Of a DNA stretch of 33,737 nucleotides, positions 1-8,153 are shown piece after piece. Position numbers and translations under genes: made by a program. The notes under the pieces are model-generated. The model made no database searches. It was not told the DNA's origin and saw nothing but the letters and a program-made list of their open reading frames with translations. Numbering within the stretch: position 1 is the stretch's first letter; every line of letters begins with the position of its first letter. This DNA comes from Pseudomonas morbosilactucae (lineage in GTDB: Bacteria > Pseudomonadota > Gammaproteobacteria > Pseudomonadales > Pseudomonadaceae): contig NZ_JALQCW010000071.1 in NCBI RefSeq assembly GCF_023241715.1, forward strand, positions 1 through 33,737, in the 5' to 3' direction.

Positions 1-77
1 CGATTCTTGGCAGAGTGGTCGAGTTGCTGAAACGAGGCGGGTTGGGCCAGGTCGGCTACAAATTGTTCTATCGCTGA
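1..77 (+). CDS. C-terminal fragment of an unidentified protein
   Basis: Only the last 25 codons of a plus-strand gene are inside the window. In the frame beginning at base 3 they read ILGRVVELL..., end in KLFYR, and stop at TGA 75-77. The gene begins outside the window. The tail is basic and hydrophobic and contains no recognisable motif, so I do not assign a family. It converges on lnt, with a strong stem-loop between the two genes. Confidence 0.45.
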   Translation, partial: ILGRVVELLKRGGLGQVGYKLFYR

Positions 78-98
78 TTGTTTTAACGGCGGATCTCA

Positions 99-137
99 GG
101 CAGGCCGGGCACCTTGAGCTGAAGTGCCGGGCCTGCC
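99..137. terminator. Stem-loop between convergent genes
   Basis: Arms 99-112 and 124-137 are complementary at 13 of 14 positions around an 11-nt loop. The hairpin sits between the stop of the upstream plus-strand gene and the stop of lnt. Neither strand has a clear T-run after it, so it is a candidate bidirectional terminator or 3'-end stabiliser, not a textbook intrinsic terminator. Confidence 0.5.
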
Positions 138-147
138 GATCGTTGCC

Positions 148-1671
148 TCAGACGGTCTTGGCCATCCGGCTGGCCAGCAGCGCCCAGCCAAACAGCAGGC
201 CGCAGAGAATGATCAGCGGCCAGGAGCGCCATTGCAGGTATGGCGTGAGGTTGTGCATGGGCACCACTTCGCCGTAGAGAATGCCGCGTTCGAACTGTGG
301 AATCTGCACAGTGATCTTGCCGAACGGATCGATCAGCCCGGTCACGCCGTTGTTGGTGGCGCGGATCATCCAGCGACCGGCTTCCAGGGCGCGCATCTGG
401 GCCATCTGCAAGTGCTGCAAAGGGCCGATGGACGTACCGAACCAGGTGTCGTTGCTGATGGTCAGCAGCAGGTCGCTGCGTGCCGACAGGCTGGCGGCGA
501 ACTCCGGATACACCACTTCGTAGCAGATGAATGGCGCAATCTGATAGCCCTTGGCCTGCAGCAGCGCCTGATCGCTTGGGCCCCGAGCGAAATCGGACAT
601 GGGCAGGTTGAAGAAGTCGATCAGGCCGCGTAGCAGGTCCTGCAAAGGCACGTATTCGCCAAAGGGCACCAGCTTTTGCTTGAGGTAGGTGCCGTCGCCT
701 TCGCCGACCACGGTGATGCCGTTGAAGTAGCGTTTTTCATGACGTACTTCCTGGCGAATCGGTACGCCGGTGATCAGCGCGGAATGCCGGTCAGACGCGA
801 AGTTGCCCATCATGTTCAGGTAGCCTTCCGCCGATTCCTTGAGCACCGGTACCGCGGTTTCAGGCCAGATCAGCAGGTCCACGCGCTTGGAGCTGAAGCT
901 CATGTCGCGGTACAGCGCCAGTTGTGCGTTGAGCTGGGCCGGGTCCCATTTCATGCTCTGTTCGATGTTGCCCTGGATGGCGGCAACGGACAGGGGCTCG
1001 CCTGAGGGGCTGGTCCAGGCGTGGCCTTTAAGGGCCAGGCCGATGACCCATGGAGCGGCGAGCAACAGGGCGCCCGCGACGATAAAGGCTTTGCGCCCGG
1101 CCTTGAATAGACGTGGCAGGTTGTACAGCAGGGCAGCGGTCAGGGCCAGGGAGAAGGAAATCAGCCACATTCCGCCCAGCGGAGCGAGCCCGGCCAGGGG
1201 GCCGTCGAGCTGGCTGTAGCCCGAGTACAGCCAGGGGAACCCGGTCAGGAACCAGCCGCGGAATGCCTCTTGGCCGACCCACAGGGCAGCGAATGCCAGG
1301 GCGTCGGCCAGGGGCGCTTCGTTGCGCCGCAACCAGCGGGCCCAGAGCCAGGCGGGCAGGGCGAAGAACCAGGCAATGGCGGCGATAAACGCCAGCATCA
1401 GCAAACCAGCCAGCAGCGCCGAGGCGCCGCCGTAGGTGTGGATGCTGACGTAGATCCAACTGGTGCCCGCGCCGAACAGGCCGAAACCGAAACACCAGCC
1501 GCGACCTAGCGCCTGGCGGGGTGTGAGCTCGCGCAGGCCGGCATAGAAGAAGCCCACCGCCAACAAGGCCAGGGGCCAGATGTTGTAGGGCGCCAGGGCC
1601 AGGGTGGTGATTGCGCCAGCCGCCACGGCTAGCAGGTTACCGGGCCAGCCGGGGCGGGTTAAGCGCGACAT
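148..1671 (-). CDS. lnt: Apolipoprotein N-acyltransferase
   Basis: Lnt transfers a third acyl chain from phospholipid to the N-terminal cysteine of diacylated apolipoproteins in the inner membrane. This is the last step of lipoprotein maturation before Lol sorting. The 507-residue protein has the family layout: about six membrane helices in the first 210 residues, a periplasmic nitrilase-fold domain (about 225-470), and a final helix near 485-502. The catalytic triad is visible as E271 (in WPETA), K331 (in KQKLVPFGEY) and C383 (in FICYEV). The ATG is 8 bp after the corC stop, so the two are translationally close and co-transcribed. Lnt is usually essential in Gammaproteobacteria. The ybeZYX-lnt arrangement is conserved in enterics and pseudomonads. 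Confidence 0.96.
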   Translation of the reverse strand: MSRLTRPGWPGNLLAVAAGAITTLALAPYNIWPLALLAVGFFYAGLRELTPRQALGRGWCFGFGLFGAGTSWIYVSIHTYGGASALLAGLLMLAFIAAIAWFFALPAWLWARWLRRNEAPLADALAFAALWVGQEAFRGWFLTGFPWLYSGYSQLDGPLAGLAPLGGMWLISFSLALTAALLYNLPRLFKAGRKAFIVAGALLLAAPWVIGLALKGHAWTSPSGEPLSVAAIQGNIEQSMKWDPAQLNAQLALYRDMSFSSKRVDLLIWPETAVPVLKESAEGYLNMMGNFASDRHSALITGVPIRQEVRHEKRYFNGITVVGEGDGTYLKQKLVPFGEYVPLQDLLRGLIDFFNLPMSDFARGPSDQALLQAKGYQIAPFICYEVVYPEFAASLSARSDLLLTISNDTWFGTSIGPLQHLQMAQMRALEAGRWMIRATNNGVTGLIDPFGKITVQIPQFERGILYGEVVPMHNLTPYLQWRSWPLIILCGLLFGWALLASRMAKTV

Positions 1672-1679
1672 GTGGATCC

Positions 1680-2519
1680 TTAGCGAGAGATAGGCGTCAG
1701 GCGCAGCAGGTGAATTCGACGGCTGTCGGCATTGAGGATGCGGAAGCGGTAGGCGCCGATTTCAGTGATTTCATTGCGCTTGGGCAAATGCCCGAACGCG
1801 CTCATCACCAGCCCGCCAACGGTGTCGAACTCGTCGTCGGAAAACTCGCTGTCGAAGAACTCGTTGAAGTTTTCGATCGGGGTCAGGGCCTTGATCAGGA
1901 AGTCACCGCTGGGCAGTGGCTTGATGTAGCTGTCTTCCTCGACGTCGTGCTCGTCTTCGATGTCGCCGACAATCTGTTCCAGCACGTCTTCAATGGTCAC
2001 CAGGCCAGCAACGCCGCCGTATTCGTCGATGACGATGGCCATGTGGTTGTGGTTGGCGCGGAACTCACGAAGCAGCACGTTCAGGCGCTTGGACTCGGGC
2101 ACGAAGGTCGCCGGCCGCAGCAGGTCCTTGACATTGAAGCTGTCGCCGTTCTCCTTGAGGATCAGCGGCAACAGGTCCTTGGCCAGGAGGACGCCCATCA
2201 CGTCGTCGTGGCTTTCGCCGATCACCGGGTAGCGCGAGTGCGCGGAGTCGATGACGGCGGGAAGGAACTCCCGGGGTGTCTGGGTCGCCTTGATGCTGAT
2301 CATCTGCGAGCGCGGGACCATGATGTCGCGCACTTGCAGGTCAGCCACCTGGATGGCGCCTTCGACGATGGCCAGCGCCTCGCTGTCCAGCAATTTGTTC
2401 TGATGGGCTTCACGCAGCAGCTCAAGAAGCTCCTGGCGGTTTTTCGGCTCATGGGCAAAAGCCTGGGTCAGTTTGCCCAGCCATGACTTTTGCCCGTTGC
2501 TCGATCGATCTTCGCTCAT
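1680..2519 (-). CDS. corC: CorC/HlyC-family CBS-domain protein
   Basis: This 279-residue soluble protein has a short charged N-terminus, a CBS-domain pair (about 65-190; VRDIMVPRS begins the first) and a CorC_HlyC C-terminal domain (about 200-278). The linker acidic stretch EDEHDVEEDS is typical. The family is tied to magnesium and cobalt efflux, but here it is the short YbeX-type form without the DUF21 membrane domain. Its exact function is less certain; E. coli YbeX has been linked to ribosome maturation together with YbeY. It lies between ybeY (41 bp upstream) and lnt (8 bp downstream). Confidence 0.93.
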   Translation of the reverse strand: MSEDRSSNGQKSWLGKLTQAFAHEPKNRQELLELLREAHQNKLLDSEALAIVEGAIQVADLQVRDIMVPRSQMISIKATQTPREFLPAVIDSAHSRYPVIGESHDDVMGVLLAKDLLPLILKENGDSFNVKDLLRPATFVPESKRLNVLLREFRANHNHMAIVIDEYGGVAGLVTIEDVLEQIVGDIEDEHDVEEDSYIKPLPSGDFLIKALTPIENFNEFFDSEFSDDEFDTVGGLVMSAFGHLPKRNEITEIGAYRFRILNADSRRIHLLRLTPISR

Positions 2520-2560
2520 AGCGATTACTCTAAATCCTTGGTTGTTACAGGTGAGTGTTC

Positions 2561-3019
2561 TTAGGTTTCGTCGTCTGCATAAGGGTCCGGATGACCCAAC
2601 TCTGCAAGCAACGTTCGTTCCAGTGCTTCCATTTCTTCGGCTTCGTCGTCATCTATATGGTCGTAACCCAGCAGATGCAAGCAGCCGTGAATGACTAGAT
2701 GGGCCCAATGGGCCTGGAGTTCCTTGCCTTGTTCCGCCGCCTCGCGCGCCACCACCGGGATGCAGATCACCAGGTCGCCAAGCAGTGGGATGTCCAGCAG
2801 CTCGTCCGGCACATCGGCTGGGAAGGACAGCACGTTGGTGGCATAGTCTTTCTGGCGCCAGGTGTGGTTGAGCTCGCGGCCTTCCGGCTCGTCTACCAGG
2901 CGGATGGTCAGCTCGGAGTCGGCGCTGCGCTGGCGCAGGGCCAGTTCGCACCATTGGCGGAACTGGGCTTCGCTGGGGGCCGGCTGTTCGCTGGCCAGTT
3001 GCAGATCGAGCTCAAGCAT
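2561..3019 (-). CDS. ybeY: Endoribonuclease YbeY (rRNA maturation factor)
   Basis: YbeY is a single-domain metal-dependent endoribonuclease involved in 16S rRNA 3'-end maturation and ribosome quality control. The metal-binding signature HGxLHLxGYDH is present at residues 111-121 (H111, H115, H121), and the 152-residue length is normal. I place the start at the ATG complementary to 3017-3019 (MLELDLQ). The longer open frame upstream lies inside phoH and does not resemble the family. The start overlaps the phoH stop by 8 bp, so the two are probably translationally coupled. The C-terminus is strongly acidic. Confidence 0.95.
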   Translation of the reverse strand: MLELDLQLASEQPAPSEAQFRQWCELALRQRSADSELTIRLVDEPEGRELNHTWRQKDYATNVLSFPADVPDELLDIPLLGDLVICIPVVAREAAEQGKELQAHWAHLVIHGCLHLLGYDHIDDDEAEEMEALERTLLAELGHPDPYADDET

Positions 3020-4031
3020 CGCGGCGGTTGCCTCGTTCCGAAACAGCCTGGGCTGCCTCTTCGTCCGCACGATGCTCGAAGCGCTCGTAGGCTTCGACGA
3101 TGCGCTGCACCAACGGGTGGCGTACCACGTCCTTGGGCATGAAATGGGTGAAGCTGATGCCCGGCACATCCTTGAGTACGTTGATCACCTGGGCCAGGCC
3201 GGACTTGGTGCCCTTGGGCAGGTCGACCTGGGTGATGTCACCCGTGATCACCGCCGTGGAGCCGAAGCCGATCCGGGTCAGGAACATCTTCATCTGTTCG
3301 ACGGTGGTGTTCTGGCTTTCGTCGAGGATGATAAAGCTGTTGTTCAAGGTGCGGCCGCGCATGTAAGCCAGCGGGGCGATCTCGATCACCTGGCGCTCGA
3401 TGAGCTTGGCCACGTACTCGAAGCCCAGCATCTCGTAGAGCGCGTCATACAGCGGGCGCAGGTAAGGGTCGATCTTCTGTGCCAGGTCGCCGGGCAGGAA
3501 ACCGAGTTTCTCGCCAGCTTCCACTGCCGGGCGCACCAGCAGGATGCGTCGCACCTGCTCACGCTCCAGGGCATCCACCGCGCAGGCCACGGCCAGGTAG
3601 GTCTTGCCGGTACCGGCCGGGCCGATGCCGAAGTTGATGTCGTTGCCGAGGATTTCCTTGACGTAGCGCTGCTGATTCAAGCCGCGGGGGCGAATCATGC
3701 CTTTTTTGGTACGCAAGGCGACGGCGGCGTCGGCCACCGACGGGTTTTCCAGTTCTTCCACGGCGGATTCCTGCAGGTACAGGTGCACCAGCTCCGGCGA
3801 CAGCTCGGTGGCTTTGGTTTCCCGATACAGACGGCGCAGAAGGGTTTCCGCGGAGGTGGTGTGTTTGGGGTCGCCAATCAGTTCGAATTGATTGCCGCGG
3901 TTGCGGATTTCGATGGCCAGGCGCTGTTCGATCAAGCGCAAATGCTCGTCGAATTGCCCGCACAGATTGGCGAAGCGGCGAGCCTCAAAGGGCTCGAGGA
4001 TGAAACGATGAGGTTCTATGGGTGCGTTCAA
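3012..4031 (-). CDS. phoH: PhoH-family ATPase (YbeZ)
   Basis: PhoH-like P-loop protein of 339 residues. An N-terminal region of about 110 residues precedes the ATPase core, with Walker A GPAGTGKT at 137-144 and Walker B ILDESQN near 230. YbeZ associates with YbeY in rRNA processing and may act as an RNA helicase or ATPase partner; that role is inferred from other species. The start MNAPIEPHRF uses a TTG codon (complement of 4029-4031). No strong Shine-Dalgarno precedes it, but the N-terminal sequence matches my memory of Pseudomonas orthologues. It is the first gene of the phoH-ybeY-corC-lnt run and lies 174 bp after miaB. Confidence 0.94.
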   Translation of the reverse strand: MNAPIEPHRFILEPFEARRFANLCGQFDEHLRLIEQRLAIEIRNRGNQFELIGDPKHTTSAETLLRRLYRETKATELSPELVHLYLQESAVEELENPSVADAAVALRTKKGMIRPRGLNQQRYVKEILGNDINFGIGPAGTGKTYLAVACAVDALEREQVRRILLVRPAVEAGEKLGFLPGDLAQKIDPYLRPLYDALYEMLGFEYVAKLIERQVIEIAPLAYMRGRTLNNSFIILDESQNTTVEQMKMFLTRIGFGSTAVITGDITQVDLPKGTKSGLAQVINVLKDVPGISFTHFMPKDVVRHPLVQRIVEAYERFEHRADEEAAQAVSERGNRRDA

Positions 4032-4205
4032 GGTCGTTTATTAGCCGCCCGACGGCAATGAAAGTGAATTGAAGAATAACGCCAGTGGCCTGGGTGCGAA
4101 AGCTCTTATACGAAGCAATGTCTTTCCGCGCATTTTCTGTCGGCGCCAGCGGGCCGGAGCGGGCGTTCTCATGGACGCCATCGTCAGCCCGCTGGCCCCT
4201 TCAGG
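4032..4205 (-). other. phoH upstream region with a long inverted repeat
   Basis: This 174-bp gap separates miaB from phoH on the minus strand. It holds a perfect 10-bp inverted repeat (4145-4154 with 4187-4196), whose loop contains a smaller GGCGT/ACGCC hairpin (4162-4166 with 4175-4179). No U-tract follows, so a standard miaB terminator is not supported. A TATAAG box on the minus strand at 4105-4110 could be a -10 for phoH with a leader of about 70 nt, but no good -35 goes with it. Confidence 0.35.
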
Positions 4206-5537
4206 TCACTGCAACAGCAACGAGCCACGCAAGGAATGGGGTTGCGCCGCGTCGATATGCACATCGGCGAACTGGCCAATCAGCGTTGGGGTGTCGCAAC
4301 GGAAGTTGACGATGCGGTTGTTCTCGGTCCGCCCTTGCAGTTCGCCCGGGTCTTTCTTCGAGTAATCCGTGACCAGGATGCGCTGGATGGTGCCGACCAT
4401 TTGTCGGCTGATTTCGAAACCTTGCTGGTTCAGGCGGTGCTGCAGTGCATTGAGGCGCTCTTTCTTCAGCGCTTCCGGGGTGTCGTCCGCCAGGTCGGCG
4501 GCCGGAGTGCCCGGGCGCTGGCTGTAGACGAAGGAGTAGGAGAAATCCATGCCCACGTCCTCGATCAGTTTCATGGTCTGCTGGAAGTCTTTCTCGGTTT
4601 CCCCCGGGAAGCCGACGATAAAGTCCGAACTGATGCAGATGCCCGGCACCGCCGCGCGCAGTTTGCGCAACTTGGATTTGTACTCCAGGACGGTGTGGTT
4701 GCGTTTCATGGCCGCGAGAATCCGGTCCGAGCCCGACTGCACCGGCAAGTGCAGGTGTTTCACCAGCTCCGGGACCTCGGCGTGGGCCTGGATCAGGCTG
4801 TCGGAGAACTCCAGCGGGTGCGATGTGGTGTAGCGAATACGCTCGATGCCGTCGACGGCCGCGACCACGCGGATCAGTTCCGCCAGGTCCGCCAAGCGCC
4901 CGTCGTGGGTCAGGCCGCGGTAGCCGTTGACGTTCTGCCCCAGCAAGGTGACCTCGCGGACGCCGTTTTCTGCCAGGTGAATGATCTCGGCGATCACGTC
5001 ATCGAACGGGCGGCTGACCTCTTCACCGCGGGTGTAGGGCACCACGCAGAAGGTGCAGTACTTGCTGCAGCCTTCCATGACCGAGACGTAGGCGCTGGGG
5101 CCGTCGATACGGGGTTCGGGCAGGTGGTCGAACTTTTCGATTTCCGGGAATGAGACGTCGACTTGCGGCAGCTTGGTGGCGCGTGCGGCATCAATCATTT
5201 CCGGCAGGCGGTGCAGGGTTTGTGGGCCAAAGACCACGTCCACGTAGGGCGCCCGGTCGCGGATGGCGGCGCCTTCCTGGCTGGCCACGCAGCCACCGAC
5301 GGCGATGACCATTTCCGGGTTGGCCAGCTTCAGCTCGCGCCAACGGCCCAGTTGGGAGTACACCCGGTCCTGGGCGCGCTCACGGATGGAGCAGGTATTG
5401 AGCAGAATGACGTCGGCATCTTCGGCGCGAGCAGTCACTTCCAAGGCCTGATGCTCACCCAGCAGATCCACCATACGAGAGCTGTCGTACTCGTTCATCT
5501 GGCAACCGTGGGTTTCGATATATAGCTTCTTGGCCAT
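4206..5537 (-). CDS. miaB: tRNA-2-methylthio-N6-dimethylallyladenosine synthase MiaB
   Basis: MiaB is a radical-SAM methylthiotransferase that converts i6A37 to ms2i6A37 in tRNAs reading UNN codons. All three domains are visible. The N-terminal UPF0004 domain has cysteines C12, C49 and C83 for the auxiliary cluster. The radical SAM core has CSKYCTFC with C157, C161 and C164. A TRAM domain ends the 443-residue protein. I start at MAKKLYIETHGC (ATG complementary to 5535-5537). The frame stays open 16 codons further, but that extension would run across a consensus -10 box at 5572-5577. It is divergent from the DUF1820 gene. Confidence 0.96.
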   Translation of the reverse strand: MAKKLYIETHGCQMNEYDSSRMVDLLGEHQALEVTARAEDADVILLNTCSIRERAQDRVYSQLGRWRELKLANPEMVIAVGGCVASQEGAAIRDRAPYVDVVFGPQTLHRLPEMIDAARATKLPQVDVSFPEIEKFDHLPEPRIDGPSAYVSVMEGCSKYCTFCVVPYTRGEEVSRPFDDVIAEIIHLAENGVREVTLLGQNVNGYRGLTHDGRLADLAELIRVVAAVDGIERIRYTTSHPLEFSDSLIQAHAEVPELVKHLHLPVQSGSDRILAAMKRNHTVLEYKSKLRKLRAAVPGICISSDFIVGFPGETEKDFQQTMKLIEDVGMDFSYSFVYSQRPGTPAADLADDTPEALKKERLNALQHRLNQQGFEISRQMVGTIQRILVTDYSKKDPGELQGRTENNRIVNFRCDTPTLIGQFADVHIDAAQPHSLRGSLLLQ

Positions 5538-5571
5538 GGACGGGGTCATCACGTGATTCAAAGAACCGCGC

Positions 5572-5577
5572 ATTATA
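5572..5577 (-). promoter_or_regulatory. -10 box of the miaB promoter
   Basis: The minus strand reads a perfect TATAAT here, about 35 nt upstream of the miaB ATG, giving a leader of roughly 28 nt. The -35 region (TAGGAA at 17-bp spacing) is poor, so an activator or an alternative spacing may be involved. Confidence 0.5.
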
Positions 5578-5603
5578 GAGTCCATGTCCGCAGGTTCCTA
5601 GCG

Positions 5604-5630
5604 TTGCGCATCGGGTAGCTATGCTATAGT
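5604..5630 (+). promoter_or_regulatory. Extended -10 promoter for the DUF1820 gene
   Basis: TGCTATAGT at 5622-5630 is an extended -10 (TGn plus TATAGT). A TTGCGC at 5604-5609 lies 15 bp upstream as a weak -35. The ATG at 5673 follows about 35 nt after the expected start of transcription. It is back to back with the miaB -10 box. Confidence 0.55.
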
Positions 5631-5672
5631 TCGCGCCCTCTTTTATATCCCGCGATGTGTTACCCGCCCACC

Positions 5673-5999
5673 ATGACCAAACGTGAAGCTCCAATCTACA
5701 AGGTGATTTTTCTCAACCAGGGCCAGGTGTTCGAAATGTACGCCAAGCAGATCTATCAAAGCGATCTGTGGGGTTTCCTGGAAGTGGAAGAGTTCGTCTT
5801 CGGCGAGCGCACGCAGGTGGTCGTCGACCCGAGCGAAGAGAAGCTCAAGGCCCAGTTCGAAGGCGTGGTACGCAGTTTTGTGCCGATGCATTCGATAGTG
5901 CGCATCGATGAAGTCGAGCGCCTGGGTACGCCGAAGATCAGCGAAGCCCGGGGCATGAGCAACGTCATGCCATTCCCGATGCCGATGCCTGAAAAATAG
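5673..5999 (+). CDS. DUF1820 family protein
   Basis: Small soluble protein of 108 residues, recognised as DUF1820 from the N-terminal pattern KVIFLNQGQVFEMYAKQIYQ and the central FLEVEEFVFGERTQVVVDPSEE. No catalytic motif is evident and the function is unknown. The C-terminus ends in a proline/methionine-rich tail (MPFPMPMPEK). I start at MTKREAPIYK (ATG 5673); the codons before it are outside the conserved family start. It stands alone, divergent from miaB and convergent with the Sel1 gene, as I recall from other pseudomonads. Confidence 0.88.
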   Translation: MTKREAPIYKVIFLNQGQVFEMYAKQIYQSDLWGFLEVEEFVFGERTQVVVDPSEEKLKAQFEGVVRSFVPMHSIVRIDEVERLGTPKISEARGMSNVMPFPMPMPEK

Positions 6000-6008
6000 G
6001 CAGCCAAG

Positions 6009-6047
6009 GGCAAGCGCTCCGGTCTTTGATGCAGGAGTGGGCTTGCC
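6009..6047. repeat. REP-like palindrome
   Basis: GGCAAGC (6009-6015) pairs with GCTTGCC (6041-6047), with CTCC/GGAG (6017-6020 with 6034-6037) continuing the stem. The segment around GGAGTGGGCTTGCC resembles the GGAGCGGGCTTGCC core of Pseudomonas REP elements. It lies between two convergent genes, the usual REP location. Confidence 0.5.
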
Positions 6048-6073
6048 GGCTTTGGCGTCAGGGGTGCTGCAAT

Positions 6074-6628
6074 CTAAGGCAGGGGTGAGAAGGGCGAACG
6101 CCCATCGGCGCTCTGCAACTCCATCAGGTATTTGCGGAAGATCTGCCCCAGTACCTGGGTAGCGACTTCCAATTCATCACGCTGCATGTGTTCGGCGACC
6201 TCGTCGGCCGTATCCAGCGCGTCTTCGGCGCCATTGACCGCCGCCATCTTCAGCACGATATAAGCCTGGACGTTATTGGCCGGAACGCCTTCACCGTGGA
6301 AGAACATGGTGCCGAGCTTGAACTGCGCCTGGGCGTGACCCTGCAGCGACGCTTTCTCGAAATAGCTCAAGGCCTGATTGAGATCGCGCTCGGTGGTTTT
6401 GCCTTCGTAGTAGAACTCGCCCAACTCGTATTGCGCTTGTGCATCCCCTTCATCAGACGCTTTCTGGCAGGCGGCCAAGGCCTCTGCCTGATCTTGTGGC
6501 TGAGTATTGAGGGTGCAACGGCCCATCGCTGGGATCAACAACGAGTTGCCGCCTGCTTGTGCGTGCGCGAGCAGGGGCTGAAGGAGCAACAGGCAGCCCA
6601 GTGCAAGGGCGCGGCCGGTGCGGTTCAT
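6074..6628 (-). CDS. Exported Sel1-repeat protein
   Basis: 184-residue protein with an N-terminal signal peptide (MNRTGRALALGCLLLLQPLLAHAQ, cleavage expected after AHA or AQA), so probably periplasmic. It carries two Sel1-type (TPR-like) repeats at about 65-135: AQAQYELGEFYYEGKTTERD and AQAQFKLGTMFFHGEGVPAN. Such repeats act as protein-interaction scaffolds; no partner can be read from the sequence. The start is the ATG complementary to 6626-6628, because upstream codons would put a polar extension before the signal peptide and overlap the promoter at 6687-6716. A cysteine (MGRCTL) precedes the repeats. Confidence 0.85.
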   Translation of the reverse strand: MNRTGRALALGCLLLLQPLLAHAQAGGNSLLIPAMGRCTLNTQPQDQAEALAACQKASDEGDAQAQYELGEFYYEGKTTERDLNQALSYFEKASLQGHAQAQFKLGTMFFHGEGVPANNVQAYIVLKMAAVNGAEDALDTADEVAEHMQRDELEVATQVLGQIFRKYLMELQSADGRSPFSPLP

Positions 6629-6686
6629 GGGAATCGACTTACCTCTGAAGGGCGCGTGGACCCATCGAGGGATCCAATAAGCGCGC

Positions 6687-6716
6687 ATTATGAAATAAGC
6701 AGGGCCAACCTTACAA
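6687..6716 (-). promoter_or_regulatory. Promoter of the Sel1-repeat gene
   Basis: On the minus strand TTGTAA (6711-6716) and CATAAT (6687-6692) are separated by 18 bp, a good sigma70 match. The gene start is about 58 nt downstream. The rest of the 224-bp gap up to hemL (6629-6852) shows GC-rich dyads but no clear hemL terminator. Confidence 0.55.
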
Positions 6717-6852
6717 AGTCTTTACTCGTTTTTCTGCTGCGTGGGCGCTATATCCGCCGCTTTCCGGGGATTTGGCGCTGCTCGGGCAGAAAAAGTTCGA
6801 ATGAGAAGGTTATAGCTGACGCCGACCAGGGCCGGCGCCAGTGGCCAGGCCG

Positions 6853-8136
6853 TTATTTCAGGGCGGCGAACGCGCGCTCGGCAGCGTCCAGTGTCAATTG
6901 CAGCTCGGCGTCGCCATGGGCAATCGAGGTGAAGCCCGCCTCAAAGGCGCTTGGCGCCAGGTACACGCCGCCTTCGAGCATCAGGTGGAAGAAGCGCTTG
7001 AACAGGTTGGCATCGCTGGCCATCACATCGTCGAAGGTGACGATGTCGTCGGCGCCGCTGAAGTACAGGCCGAACATGCCCCCGGCCTGGGTGGTGACGA
7101 AGGGAATGCCCGCGGCATCGGCGCGTTCCTGCAGGCCGGCGAGCAGGCGGCTGGTGTAGTCGCTCAACTCGTCGTGGAAGCCTGGGCGACTGATCAGGCG
7201 CAGGGTGGTCAGGCCAGCGGCCATGGCCAGCGGGTTACCCGACAGGGTGCCGGCCTGGTAGACCGGGCCCAGCGGCGCGATGTGCTCCATGATCTTGCGC
7301 TTGCCGCCGAAGCAGCCCACCGGCATGCCGCCGCCGATGATCTTGCCGAAGGTGCTCAGGTCCGGGGTCACGCCGTAGTACGCCTGGGCGCCACCCAGGG
7401 CGACGCGGAAACCCGTCATCACTTCGTCGAAAATCAGCACCACGCCATGTTGGTCGCACAGGCGGCGCAGGCCGTCGAGGAAGCCCGGTGCGGGCGGCAC
7501 ACAGTTCATGTTGCCGGCCACGGGCTCGACGATGATACAGGCCACTTCCTGGCCGACTTCACCGAGCATCTTCTCCACCGCATCGATGTCGTTGAACGGC
7601 AGGGTCAGGGTGTGTTTGGCGAACGCTGCAGGAACCCCGGCGGAGCTGGGAACACCCTGGGTCAGCGCGCCAGAGCCGGCTTTGACCAGCAGGCTGTCGG
7701 AGTGACCGTGGTAGCAGCCTTCGAATTTGATGATGCTGTCGCGACCGGTGAAACCGCGGGCCAGGCGAATGGCGCTCATGGTGGCCTCGGTGCCGGAGCT
7801 GACCATGCGCACCATTTCCATGGACGGCACGATCGAGCAGACCAGGTCGGCCATTTCAGTTTCCATGGCGGTCGGTGCGCCATAGGACAGGCCATGTTCC
7901 AGCTGTTTGCGTACTGCGTCCAGCACGTCAGGGTGGCTGTGGCCGAGGATCATCGGGCCCCAGGAACCGACGTAGTCGACGTAGCGCTTGTCGTCTTCAT
8001 CGGTGACGTAGGCGCCTTCGGCGTGCTTGAAGAACAACGGCGTGCCGCCAACGCTCTTGAACGCCCGCACAGGCGAATTGACGCCGCCGGGGATGTGTTT
8101 CTGGGCATTGGCAAACAGGGTTTCGGAACGAGACAT
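6853..8136 (-). CDS. hemL: Glutamate-1-semialdehyde 2,1-aminomutase
   Basis: HemL is a PLP enzyme that converts glutamate-1-semialdehyde to 5-aminolevulinate, the entry to tetrapyrrole synthesis by the C5 pathway. The 427-residue length equals that of E. coli HemL. The PLP-binding lysine is K265 in STFGKIIGGGMPVG, and SSGTEATM (about 113-120) forms the phosphate-binding loop. The start is MSRSETLFANA (ATG complementary to 8134-8136). An upstream ATG at 8152-8154 would overlap the thiE stop and is less likely. It is 17 bp downstream of thiE, so thiD-thiE-hemL probably form one unit joining thiamine and haem synthesis. Confidence 0.96.
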   Translation of the reverse strand: MSRSETLFANAQKHIPGGVNSPVRAFKSVGGTPLFFKHAEGAYVTDEDDKRYVDYVGSWGPMILGHSHPDVLDAVRKQLEHGLSYGAPTAMETEMADLVCSIVPSMEMVRMVSSGTEATMSAIRLARGFTGRDSIIKFEGCYHGHSDSLLVKAGSGALTQGVPSSAGVPAAFAKHTLTLPFNDIDAVEKMLGEVGQEVACIIVEPVAGNMNCVPPAPGFLDGLRRLCDQHGVVLIFDEVMTGFRVALGGAQAYYGVTPDLSTFGKIIGGGMPVGCFGGKRKIMEHIAPLGPVYQAGTLSGNPLAMAAGLTTLRLISRPGFHDELSDYTSRLLAGLQERADAAGIPFVTTQAGGMFGLYFSGADDIVTFDDVMASDANLFKRFFHLMLEGGVYLAPSAFEAGFTSIAHGDAELQLTLDAAERAFAALK

Positions 8137-8153
8137 GATCGGGCTCTCAGGCA

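Noticed and set aside
8..50. tRNA-Ser/Leu-like string GGCAGAGTGGTCGA at the window start
   Set aside because: It resembles a tRNA D-arm, but no anticodon arm, TTCGA loop or acceptor pairing follows. The segment reads as the end of a coding frame stopping at 77.
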